A stretch of DNA of 64,000 bases from an uncultured Selenomonadaceae bacterium (GTDB lineage: Bacteria; Bacillota; Negativicutes; Selenomonadales; Selenomonadaceae): positions 62,001 through 126,000 of the forward strand of contig CAJOHN010000005.1 in assembly GCA_905234235.1 (NCBI GenBank), read 5' to 3'. Positions 34,699-43,190 of this stretch are shown piece by piece. The notes beneath the pieces were generated by a model. It had not been told where the DNA came from, searched no databases, and saw only the letters and a list, made by a program, of their open reading frames with translations. Numbering within the stretch: position 1 is the stretch's first letter; each line of letters starts with the position of its first letter. The position numbers and the translations under genes were made by a program.

Positions 34699-35834
34699 AG
34701 GCAATTCCTCCGACGAACTTTACAAAGGAAAAGTCGTTCTTCATTTCCGCGAATGTCGGACTTGCCCGTTGTGAAGGGTTTATATTTCTTCGCGAAGACT
34801 TCAACATCTCCTTTGGCATTTAGAATACGGAAAATATCTTCGTCCGCGATACGAGCATTGGAACGAGCGTCGCCTTTGTTCGCCATGTTGTTGTAGGAAA
34901 ACAGGATATACTTGGTGTCGCAGTGTTGAATCAAATCTTCAAAGGCGTCGGTTGCCTTGATCGTGCAGTAACTGCTTTTCAGCCCATTACGGTTCATTTT
35001 GCGGGCGACCCCGTGCACGGGCGGCTTTTGCCAGCGGGCGACGTTTTCCAACAGGTGATATGTGTCGGAGTATTGGCGAGAGTTATACGGCGGGTCAATA
35101 TAAATCAAATCCGCTCTAATGTGTCTGACGAGTTCGTTGGCGTCTTCGTTGAAGCATTGATTCTGCTTGTTATTATCTGCCGGAACATTTAGCACAGGCA
35201 AAACTAATCGGCGTTCAAAATTTGCCCCGTGCCTCCAAGCGTCATAATGACCGCAAGTATTCGCGATTCTGTCCATGGCGTAAATCAGCGACGCGACGAG
35301 AATAGCACGCTCCCGTTCGTTGATAATGCCGAGCCGATATTTTTCTTCGACATCTTCACGAACAAAGCCGATCTTAGTGCAGTCTTGCTTGCTGAAGTAT
35401 GTGTCGGCAAAATTCTCGGTCATATAATTTGTCGGTAGATTTTCAGCCTGATTGTACTCAGCGATTAAATTTTGTAGCAGATGAAGACTCACCTTCTGGT
35501 TGCCGAACCAAGCGATGTTGCAAAGATAATTGCTGTAGAGCAAGTCGTTCGTTATAATTTTCTTATCCGTAAACGCCGACGCGACCGCGCCTGTCCCTGA
35601 AAAAATGTCTGCAACCGTTTCGATTGCAGAGCAATTTTCATCCACAACATTTCGGAGGAATTTGAGGAGCTTAAACTTATTTCCCAGATACCGTCGATTC
35701 CGAATGTCAGCTGTTTCATTATGGCGCAAACGCGAAATTATGTTGGCGGAGATATTCGCTTGCCGCATAAGAGCCGTACTCGTCATGTTTTGACTTTGCA
35801 TCAAATGGAACGACTTGTCGTAAGCGATTGCCAA
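34695..35834 (-). CDS. HTH-fused adenine methyltransferase (second of pair)
   Basis: About 379 residues from TTG 35834 (GGAGGG upstream). Residues 1 to about 40, IAYDKSFHLMQSQNMTSTAL then MRQANISANIISRLRHNE, are the first four helices of a Cro/XRE HTH like those of restriction controller proteins, but the fifth helix is missing and the chain passes straight to RNRRYLGNKFKLLKFLRN, the usual N-terminus of a methyltransferase. FSGTGAVASAF is motif I and LIYIDPPYNSRQYSDTYHL the catalytic motif. A deletion probably joined a separate controller gene to the methylase. It opens the methylase-methylase-endonuclease operon. Confidence 0.85.
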   Translation of the reverse strand: MAIAYDKSFHLMQSQNMTSTALMRQANISANIISRLRHNETADIRNRRYLGNKFKLLKFLRNVVDENCSAIETVADIFSGTGAVASAFTDKKIITNDLLYSNYLCNIAWFGNQKVSLHLLQNLIAEYNQAENLPTNYMTENFADTYFSKQDCTKIGFVREDVEEKYRLGIINERERAILVASLIYAMDRIANTCGHYDAWRHGANFERRLVLPVLNVPADNNKQNQCFNEDANELVRHIRADLIYIDPPYNSRQYSDTYHLLENVARWQKPPVHGVARKMNRNGLKSSYCTIKATDAFEDLIQHCDTKYILFSYNNMANKGDARSNARIADEDIFRILNAKGDVEVFAKKYKPFTTGKSDIRGNEERLFLCKVRRRNCL

Positions 35835-35868
35835 CCTGTTCACCCTCCATTGTCGTAGTGCCGTCATA

Positions 35869-36804
35869 TTATTGCGACCATCTTTTCAAACACTTTACGA
35901 GGTAATCGATGAGTATACCGCAGTATGGTCGGTACTCACCATTTTCGTAATGCTCAATTTTTATTTTGTCACGGATTCTGTTCATACAGTAAGCGCACAG
36001 ATAACCTTGCTCCTCCAACAGCGATTGACGCAAAGTGTCTTTAACCTCTGTTGGCATATCGTCGAAATGAGCTTGAGGATTTTGCAGTTTAAATTCTTGA
36101 AATTTCTTTGGCGAATTACTCTTTTGAATGTGAATCATTGCAGACCTCAAATTCTTTCCAAATCGAGAGTGACCTGTGCTCCGACGACTTCCGAATCCGT
36201 ATCGCCCAACTGTGTTCGCAATTTTGAAAGGTTTCGCGCTGAGGCAATTAACATAGCCATTCATTTGCGACAAGAAAGAAATTTCATTTGGTTTAGGATC
36301 ACCCGATTTATCCCATTGCCTGCGCATTCCATAGTACACAATTATTGGACAAACTACACTCTTACCATTGCTTATTCGATTCTGCAGTTCGCGCACATAC
36401 ATTCCAACTTTATCGACACCATTATATTTGAATGAAGCGTGGGAAAATAATTCATGAGTCCAAGATAACGATTGCCCCGTAGAAAATTCTGCGGTCACGC
36501 TTACAGCTAAAGGATAGCAGGATTCTTTGTTTATCGTGCTACCGGCGATGACGGTTTTTATTTTCGCGTCACTCTCTTGAAGTTTAATGTTGTTTATATA
36601 AGCAAAACCTTTACGTGCATCGCGTTGAGATAAAGAAACAAAACCATCTATGATTATCCGCAGAGCGTCCAGAATGGAAGATTTACCGGAACCGTTGATA
36701 CCAATCAAAACCGTGTAGGGTATCGAAAAATTTATAGTCAACTCTTCAAAGCAACGGAAATTTTTCAATTTCAATTCTTTAATTATCAACTCGTCCACCT
36801 TCAA
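35869..36804 (-). CDS. Collapsed Septu-like PtuA-PtuB gene
   Basis: 311 codons. Residues 1 to about 195 are the N-terminal lobe of an SMC/RloA-type ATPase: LKLKNFRCFEELTINF and Walker A VLIGINGSGKSSILDAL; no signature or Walker B follows. Then a stretch unlike ATPase (VGRYGFGSRRSTGHSRFG) leads to MIHIQKSNSPKKFQEFKLQN and MPTEVKDTLRQSLLEEQGYL, CAYCMNRI and KIEHYEN: the N-terminal half of the TIGR02646/PtuB HNH nuclease, with its first CxxC and the EH of the motif. The C-terminal nuclease half is missing. In Septu the two are separate proteins; here both lost their ends and share one frame. Probably inactive. Confidence 0.65.
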   Translation of the reverse strand: MKVDELIIKELKLKNFRCFEELTINFSIPYTVLIGINGSGKSSILDALRIIIDGFVSLSQRDARKGFAYINNIKLQESDAKIKTVIAGSTINKESCYPLAVSVTAEFSTGQSLSWTHELFSHASFKYNGVDKVGMYVRELQNRISNGKSVVCPIIVYYGMRRQWDKSGDPKPNEISFLSQMNGYVNCLSAKPFKIANTVGRYGFGSRRSTGHSRFGKNLRSAMIHIQKSNSPKKFQEFKLQNPQAHFDDMPTEVKDTLRQSLLEEQGYLCAYCMNRIRDKIKIEHYENGEYRPYCGILIDYLVKCLKRWSQ

Positions 36805-36982
36805 GCTATTTTTTCATACAAGACGACTCGAACAAAACAATTTTTCTTTCGAGTGATTCGTGATGTCGATTTTTCAACTCGTCTTTAAATTCTTCAGGTC
36901 GTCGACAATAGCGTATCAAATTCTTTTTAGAAATAATCCTGCTATAGCTGACAGATTGAGCGAGATTTTTTTTTTAATCTTT

Positions 36983-37342
36983 TCAAGTACTATGCTTCAG
37001 ATTAAATTTCTCGCACAGATTTTTGCATTCCAATACATACGACAATTCGTCTTCAAAATTTTTGTTCTGAATCAGTAGGAAAACATTTCCAGAGCAAATA
37101 CTCCTAAGCATTTTTACATTATGGAATAAAGTATCGAAATTAGTTGTTTCTATGCAATCGGTATCCAAAACACAATAGACTTTATCCCTGAAGCTCTTCA
37201 AAAGATCGTTTGAGCGTAAAAGTTTTGTTTGCATTAAGTTGAATTTCCTAAAACGACCAGGCTGGATAAAATCATTTTGATTCAAAAAACCAAAGAAACG
37301 TTCCTCAATTTCTCCTTCACCAATATATAAAACCTTAGTCAT
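36983..37342 (-). CDS. RloB/AbiL-type partner protein, truncated
   Basis: 119 residues: TKVLYIGEGEIEERFFGFLN, VYCVLDTDCIETTNFDTLF, FLLIQNKNFEDELSYVLEC. The GEGxxE and DTD positions match the Toprim-like acidic residues of RloB/AbiLii proteins, usually 180-220 residues. After KFNLKHST the frame stops; a helical continuation (EKIKKKISLNLSAIAG) is readable in another frame next to an A10 run, so the C-terminus is probably lost by mutation. It overlaps the ATPase gene upstream by 8 bp. Nothing else is seen in 36.81-36.98 kb. Confidence 0.6.
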   Translation of the reverse strand: MTKVLYIGEGEIEERFFGFLNQNDFIQPGRFRKFNLMQTKLLRSNDLLKSFRDKVYCVLDTDCIETTNFDTLFHNVKMLRSICSGNVFLLIQNKNFEDELSYVLECKNLCEKFNLKHST

Positions 37343-38513
37343 TGTTTCTTTCCTCTAAAAACTTGTCCAAAACACTGTAGTCTGGCAAAACTCCAAAATA
37401 ATCGTTTTCGTAATGCATCCTGAGATTTCTTATGTTCTTGCGGAGAACTTCAGAAGGGTATATTACTTCATTAAAACCTTCTTCGCTACGCCTAAAAAAC
37501 AGAAATGAAGTTATCGGTGCATTCAATTCTAAAAGCTCCGCGTTGTGTGTCGTAAAAAAAATTTGACTGTCAGAGGATTTTTTTGAAAATGCTTGGTATA
37601 TGAGATACGCTTCAAGCTCTGAATGCATGTGAGAAAGACGTTCATCAATATAAAATAAATGAGTAGTCTTCTCATTCAGTTCATTAAAAAGGCACAAAAA
37701 ATCTATTGCCTCAAAGGTTCCGTGAGAAAGCCTATCTCCACATCGACGAAGATCACCATCGGGGACAGTTAAAATTTCGTTATTCTTGAAAGTAATCTGA
37801 TATGATTTTGTCTTGACTGATTCACCGTCTTCTCCTTCGACGATTAAACGTTTCACACTTATAACGGAATTGTCAATTTTTGGAAGCACATTGTTTAAAA
37901 ACTCAATATTCGTTTCGCCAAGATAGGTTGAAGAGTTTAGCGGGAGCTCGGAGAAGCTGAACCAGAAACCGATTTTTTTACGTAAGTCTCTTAATTCTTT
38001 TGATGAAGCAAAGGCATAAGATTTACAGCCAATATCGAACAAATTTTTCACGGAGTCATACTTTTCAATTGTATCGCCCTCTGCCAATTTTTTTCTCAAG
38101 GTTTGTATGTTGTAAGACTTATAAATTTTTTGTCTAAAAATTTCCTCTGTATACAAACTATCATTGCGGAAGCACGCTTTTAATAAATAAGCCGTATCCT
38201 CAATGACAAACTCTACCTCGAAACTTGAGTTCTTAGACTTATCATATCGCGCTGAAGGAATGCTAAATGAGCCGTCGCCTAAATCTTTGCCGTAAACGAA
38301 ATTAAGAATCATGCAAAGCAATTTACCGAAAGTTGTTTTGCCAGAAACATTTGCCCCCATAACTATGAGATTCTTTCTGACCTTAATTTTTGAGCCAGCG
38401 AACAGTCTGTCATTCTCCGAGATATAGTGATTACTTTTGCGTTCGTACGTAAAGTCCACTTCAAAGTTTTTGAACATGTAAAAATTGTCGCAAGCTACCC
38501 TCAAAATAATCAT
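37335..38513 (-). CDS. AAA15/21-family ATPase, AbiL/RloA-like
   Basis: About 392 residues from ATG 38513. An OLD/SMC-like ATPase of phage defence: Walker A VMGANVSGKTTFGKLL (about 55), signature DRLSHGTFEAIDFL, Walker B HLFYIDERLSHMHSELE and H loop IFFTTHNAELLEL. All catalytic motifs are present. With the Toprim-like RloB partner just downstream (8-bp overlap) this matches abortive-infection ATPase-nuclease pairs (AbiL, RloAB). A+T-rich compared with the mur region, a sign of transfer. Confidence 0.8.
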   Translation of the reverse strand: MIILRVACDNFYMFKNFEVDFTYERKSNHYISENDRLFAGSKIKVRKNLIVMGANVSGKTTFGKLLCMILNFVYGKDLGDGSFSIPSARYDKSKNSSFEVEFVIEDTAYLLKACFRNDSLYTEEIFRQKIYKSYNIQTLRKKLAEGDTIEKYDSVKNLFDIGCKSYAFASSKELRDLRKKIGFWFSFSELPLNSSTYLGETNIEFLNNVLPKIDNSVISVKRLIVEGEDGESVKTKSYQITFKNNEILTVPDGDLRRCGDRLSHGTFEAIDFLCLFNELNEKTTHLFYIDERLSHMHSELEAYLIYQAFSKKSSDSQIFFTTHNAELLELNAPITSFLFFRRSEEGFNEVIYPSEVLRKNIRNLRMHYENDYFGVLPDYSVLDKFLEERNND

Positions 38514-38554
38514 CGAGTTCACATTCCTTCAAAACCTTGGTTGCGGTATTTTTC

Positions 38555-38932
38555 TCCGAAAAATCTACGCAGAGATTCTACCACAAAAATTTTGCTCTGA
38601 CTACTGCCTCAACGAGAGCTCAAACGCGATGCACAAATTTGTCCGTTGCGCTTGCAAACTTGCAGTGATCCGCACCTTAAAAATTGGCTGATTTAGTCCA
38701 CTGTCTGTCCGTCCGTGGAAAAAATCCCTGGCTGTCAACAACCTTTTCCTTGCTTATATTCGGCGGACGAAACGGACAGTCGGACAACTCTACAATCTGA
38801 TAGTGAATCACTTTACTTGCAACGCTTGTCAAAAAGTGATTCACGTTTCGGCAAAAAATAAAAGCGGACGAGCAATTAACTCGTCCACCTTAAGCGTAAT
38901 CTGTCATCGAAAAATGCCCTGCAGAGCGTCGA
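38555..38932. repeat. Imperfect direct repeat, copy B (integrase 3' end plus arm region)
   Basis: Partner of 31499-31860. It runs from just upstream of the AbiL-like gene, through GTGAATCACTTTACTTG...AAAAGTGATTCACG, into the last codons of the integrase (CCCTGCAGAGCGT). Copies A and B differ at roughly a fifth of positions, so they are related but not a fresh duplication. The 38.52-38.90 kb gap contains nothing else. Confidence 0.8.
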
Positions 38933-40079
38933 CTGCTTGCCGTTGCATGTCGGGCAAAACGTGGCTGTAAGTGTCCATCGTGACTTTGATTGAGCTGTGA
39001 CCTAAACGTTCCTGAACGATTTTGGGATTGACGCCTTGCCGCAGAAGTAACGTCGCGTGAGTGTGGCGCAAGCCGTGAAAAGTAAAATCCGAGCTGATGT
39101 CGCATTTCTTTAACAGCGGCTTGAAGTATCGTCTGCTGAAATTCGTCGGGCTTATCGGTTCGCCGAACGGGCTGGTGAAAACGAGATTATGCCCCGCAAA
39201 CAAATCGCCCAGCTCTTCGGAATAGTTTTCCTGCCACTTTTTATAGACGCGAAGATTTTTAATGTCTTCCGGCATGAGCAAAATGCGTCTGATACTGTTT
39301 TTGGTCTTGGGAGCTTGAAAAACCGCGCCTTTGCCTATGACGTGAGCCAACGAGCGGCGAATAAACAGGCAGGATTTTTCAAAGTCAACGTCTTCCCATT
39401 TGAGCCCGAACACTTCGCCTTGACGCATTCCGGTGTGAACAGTCAGAGAAATTATCTGCGGCATAACGACGCTCATGAACTGATGATCAATTTCTTTTGC
39501 CGCGTTGATAAGCCGAGCAATTTCATCTTTCGACAGGACGGCGATTTCTTTCTTGCTCAATTTCGGAGCTTTCGTAAGGCGAACGACATTCGACGATACA
39601 AGCCCTGACTTAACTGCGTCGTCAATGCACATGCTGAGATAACGCCGCGTTCCTCTGACGGTCGAACTTGATAAGCCTGTGCCGTCCGTTCGTCCCGTTT
39701 CCAACAGCCGATTGAAATTTTTCTGCAAATCTGCCGCAGTCAATTCGTTAAGCAGAACATTTTCAAAGACTGGCAGAATGTACGCCTTCAATGTACCGGA
39801 ATATTTTTCGTAAGTTCGCGGTCTGACATTCGGCTTTGCATAATTCTCCAACCAATTTCTAATCCAGTTTCCAACGGTTAATTTTTCGTCATCGTTTGCC
39901 GTTCGATTAAGGCTGTCGATAAACTCTTTGCCCTTCTGCATTGCCTCGCGCTTAGTCTTTGCGGCAAATTTTTTGCGGCCGCGATTTCCGTAAGCGTCGG
40001 TGTAACGGAGCTGGTAAATCCAAATTCCGCGTTTAACGTCGTGAAAGAAGCCGCCCTCGCCTGAATTTCTCTTGCCCAT
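38904..40079 (-). CDS. int: Tyrosine integrase, Tn916/phage type
   Basis: 391 residues from ATG 40079 (GGAGG upstream). The N-terminal arm-binding domain (GEGGFFHDVKRGIWIYQLRY) and SAM-like core-binding domain (LTVGNWIRNWLENYAKPNVRPRTYEKYSGTL is the usual pattern) precede the catalytic domain: Arg in HTGMRQGEVFGLKWED, HGLRHTHATLLLRQG, GHSSIKVTMDTYSHVLP with the nucleophile Tyr. All catalytic residues are present. It integrates and excises the element; excisionase lies directly upstream and tRNA fragments bound the element. Confidence 0.95.
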   Translation of the reverse strand: MGKRNSGEGGFFHDVKRGIWIYQLRYTDAYGNRGRKKFAAKTKREAMQKGKEFIDSLNRTANDDEKLTVGNWIRNWLENYAKPNVRPRTYEKYSGTLKAYILPVFENVLLNELTAADLQKNFNRLLETGRTDGTGLSSSTVRGTRRYLSMCIDDAVKSGLVSSNVVRLTKAPKLSKKEIAVLSKDEIARLINAAKEIDHQFMSVVMPQIISLTVHTGMRQGEVFGLKWEDVDFEKSCLFIRRSLAHVIGKGAVFQAPKTKNSIRRILLMPEDIKNLRVYKKWQENYSEELGDLFAGHNLVFTSPFGEPISPTNFSRRYFKPLLKKCDISSDFTFHGLRHTHATLLLRQGVNPKIVQERLGHSSIKVTMDTYSHVLPDMQRQAVDALQGIFR

Positions 40080-40160
40080 AATTGCCTCCAATTAAAACGA
40101 ACGGGCAGAAGCGCAGTTGCTTCCGCCCAAAACGGAACGATTGATTTTTGTTGCAAATAG

Positions 40161-40313
40161 TTATTTGTCGTCAACGAAGCTCGCGGGAATTAAGATGCGC
40201 CCCATGACGCGGCGATGGGGAATTTTTCCCTGCTGAACACCGGCGTAAATCAGAGACTTACTGACGCCGAGAATTGCCGCAACCTCTTTGACGGAGTAGA
40301 ATTTTTTCGTCAT
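40161..40313 (-). CDS. xis: Excisionase-like HTH protein
   Basis: 50 residues, too short for the track: MTKKFYSVKEVAAILGVSKS LIYAGVQQGKIPHRR, a MerR/HTH_17-type winged helix. TAAGGAGGG sits 8 nt before the ATG. Position just before the integrase and its size fit a directionality factor. Confidence 0.8.
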   Translation of the reverse strand: MTKKFYSVKEVAAILGVSKSLIYAGVQQGKIPHRRVMGRILIPASFVDDK

Positions 40314-40315
40314 GC

Positions 40316-42591
40316 TCAACCCTCCTTAGGCGCGATTAAAAACTGCGGACAGACGAAAGGCAAATTGCCGACAGCGGGCAGATGTTGTTGCCACCATTGC
40401 CGATAGTGAATCGGCACGGCGGTATTGAGGGGCACGTTCATTATGTATTCGATTGGATCCGTGACGTAAGCCGACATTGCGAGCATGGGAAGAACGAGTC
40501 TTTCGTTAAGCCAAAGCTTCGCGGCGTCCGCCGAAGAAAACTCCTTCAGCCCACTTGGCTTGAAATGTTCCACGAACTCGACGGCACCTTGTACAGTATC
40601 GTAAATGCCGATGTAATCGGGACTGACAGTCGCGAAGAACCTTTGCGCGGGAATTTGCGCGACGAAATTAGGAGCATGGTAAGGCGACTGAAGTACGTCC
40701 TCAAATTTGGGCAAGAACGGTTGATGATAAGGATTTTTTGTCCACTCGTCCCGAACAAATTGAGTGCAGGTGTCGAAATAAGCCTGCTCAACGTTCGGTG
40801 CCTCGACAACGTGAATGCCGCTGTTGTTGTTGATGAGCCACGTTAAAAGCTCGGTGCTGTTCGCCTTGCCGCTGATAAAAACTCACGACGAATTTGTAAG
40901 CGTCGTCAAAGCGTAGCCAAGCGGTATTCGTAGTTTTTTCGCGGAAGCCGATAAAACCGGACGAATCAGCGACATATTCTGATTCTGTTGCCGCAAGTCC
41001 GTTGTATTTTGTGGTGCCGATACTCTGTTTAAGCGCGTGCAAGAACCGAACCTCCGGCTTGCTTTCCTTCGTGCTCGTCAAGTTTTGCCGCATAATATTT
41101 TCAACGGCATTCAGCGCGTGCTCCCGATACGCTATCATTTCCGCGTCACTCATTCCGCAGTATATTCCGAATGCCGCAATCAAATTGATCTCGACAGCCA
41201 TCGTTGCAATAGCATCGATAAAGCGCGGAACAGAAAATTTTTGTTGGTAAAGCTCGCGATACTCTGCAAAACGTGATGCACATTCCCCGACGACACTTGA
41301 GCCGTATTCTGTGAGAAATTGGATTAACAACGCGAAGTGGATCAAAAGTCCCTTCGACGATTGGAAGGACAATTAGCCTGTACAAACTGGATTCGCTCAA
41401 GCCCAGCTCGTCTTCGCCTGTCATTACGATCACGCATTGAACGTCATCGGCACGTCCTGTAGATAAGTCGTTGACGTTCATCTTGCCAGAAAACATTCCG
41501 TCGCCGACAGCACGTATCGCAGTCTCGGCATTATCGCGGGCAAGGTTATTGCTTGCGCCGACCGTATTCGAGAAGTCATCGAGCAAGACAACAGTATCGC
41601 GCATCTTCGTAACGAATTCCTGCGTGTAAGCTTTGGTTGACGTGAGGCGCATGCTTGCTTTTCGGCGGTTCTTGGCGAAGATATTCGCGATGAGCGACAC
41701 GACCGTCGTTTTAAACAAGTTAGTCTTGCCTTTGACGAAAATGACGCTCCGAAAATCGACGCCAAACTTCCTCAGCCAGAACAAAGACAACGCGATATGA
41801 GCGACGAGCCAGAGAATTTCGATGACGCCATTTTGATGCCCGATTTCTCTAAACCTCGAACCTTCGGTGAAAATTTCTCGCCTGTTCAAATAACCGACGC
41901 TCGGCAAGATGATTTCCATGCCCGTATAAAATCTGTCCTCGCCGATGTAAAATTTAGGTGGCACTCCCTCGAATTCGACCCAGCCGCTAAGGTCGGAATA
42001 ATACTCAACCTCCACCGTTGATGCGTCGCGTTGGTAAATTCGTGTCAGATATTCATCCTTGGCATCCAAATCGCCGAGCGACGTGTACGCAGACGGCAAT
42101 TCTCGACGAATGACCTCGAAAATTTTTTTGAAATCGTGCGCGGGAATTTTGAGCGTTTTTGCAACGGTGCCTTGTTCGTCATTGAAAGAAACTTTGACGT
42201 GGAAAACTTCCTTAATCTTTTTGCCTGACCAGCGTCGCTCAATCTTGTTGATGGTGAGCGTCGTGTTGGCAATTTTTCGCCCCTGCTTGTCGCCGTCTCT
42301 GAGCTGATACAGACCGCCTTCGCCGACGATAAAATTTTCGCCAGTGAGTGATATGGTTGACGTTGCCGTAGCGGGAATATTTACGATCGCCTCCCACACG
42401 CCGAAGTTCTGATTGAATCGCGCAACCATGGGCTGAATATAGCCGAAACATTGCGTGCGATGTTCCTCCGGAAGGATATGCGGCGTTTTCGGATTCCACG
42501 GCGGCAAAACTTCCGGAAGAGGAATTTTGACGGGTTCACCTTCTTGTTTTTCAAGTATGCCGAATTCCGCTGTGCCGAATTTAATCGCCAC
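40316..42591 (-). pseudogene. DUF927-like primase/helicase ATPase, frameshifted twice
   Basis: Three track ORFs are one gene of about 755 codons. Frame 1 (from GTG 42591, AAAGGGGG upstream) has AQFNQN-type start, GWVEFEGVPPKFYIGEDRFY and a P-loop-like VIFVKGKTNLFKTTVVSLIA, then MRDTVVLLDDFS as Walker B and CVIVMTGEDELGLSESSLYRL as sensor/Arg-finger region. One extra G near 41350 shifts to LLIHFALLIQFLTEYGSS; one extra T near 40886 shifts to ISGKANSTELLTWLINNNSG. The C-terminal part has FFATVSPDYIGIYDTVQGAV, resembling the RNase H1/viroplasmin hybrid-binding fold. Likely the element's replication helicase. Both lesions are homopolymer changes. Confidence 0.6.
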
Positions 42592-42907
42592 GCCGATCGC
42601 CCCCTTTCAGAATTTCCTCGTTCGTGTTATTAAGTTCGACGAAATCTTCTAGGAACTGCGAATATCTAATCAGCGAATCAGCTACTTCTTCATTGAGCGG
42701 CTTGCTCTGTAGTAGTTGCCGAACGAGAGTTTTAAGCTCCTGCACGGCGTTTAGCATGTCTTGCCCGACGACGACGATAGAAATTTTCTTGCTCCTGAGC
42801 CGAAGATAAATCAGCCTACTAACAGAGATTCCCGATTCTTCCGCGAGGACTTTGTAGTGAGCAAGCATGTCCGGCGGCAGTGAAACCGAGATTCGTTTTT
42901 TTCGCAT
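42581..42907 (-). CDS. Ribbon-helix-helix accessory protein, MobC-like
   Basis: 108 residues from ATG 42907 (AAGGGAG upstream). RKKRISVSLPPDMLAHYKVL followed by ESGISVSRLIYLRLR is an RHH DNA-binding fold; a leucine-rich helix (LNAVQELKTLVRQLLQSKPL) follows. Such proteins bind oriT or origin regions. It overlaps the replication ATPase gene by 11 bp. No relaxase was found, so a replication or regulatory role is as likely as mobilisation. Confidence 0.65.
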   Translation of the reverse strand: MRKKRISVSLPPDMLAHYKVLAEESGISVSRLIYLRLRSKKISIVVVGQDMLNAVQELKTLVRQLLQSKPLNEEVADSLIRYSQFLEDFVELNNTNEEILKGGDRRGD

Positions 42908-43190
42908 TTGAATGCTCCCTTCTGTAAAATTTTCGTCAAGCCGCCCGCGCAGGTTTTCACCCCCTTCAAATCTATGGTATATTTTCAAGCGGTCTGACTT
43001 TGACAATGCAGATTATAAATGTTTTCATTGGTAATCGTTTCTTCCAGCAAAGCAGTGCAAAAAACTGCAAAATTCGTAACGAGGGCGTCAGGACGCGATA
43101 TAAAAAATTTTAGACGCCAAAAATTTTCTTTGAAAAATTTGCAACCCGTGATAGAATTATCAAAATTTTTTGGAGTCCACGGTGATAACC

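Noticed and set aside
40316-40714. Separate RNase H-like gene
   Set aside because: The frame joins the upstream ATPase once one T is removed near 40886, so it is treated as the C-terminal part of that gene.
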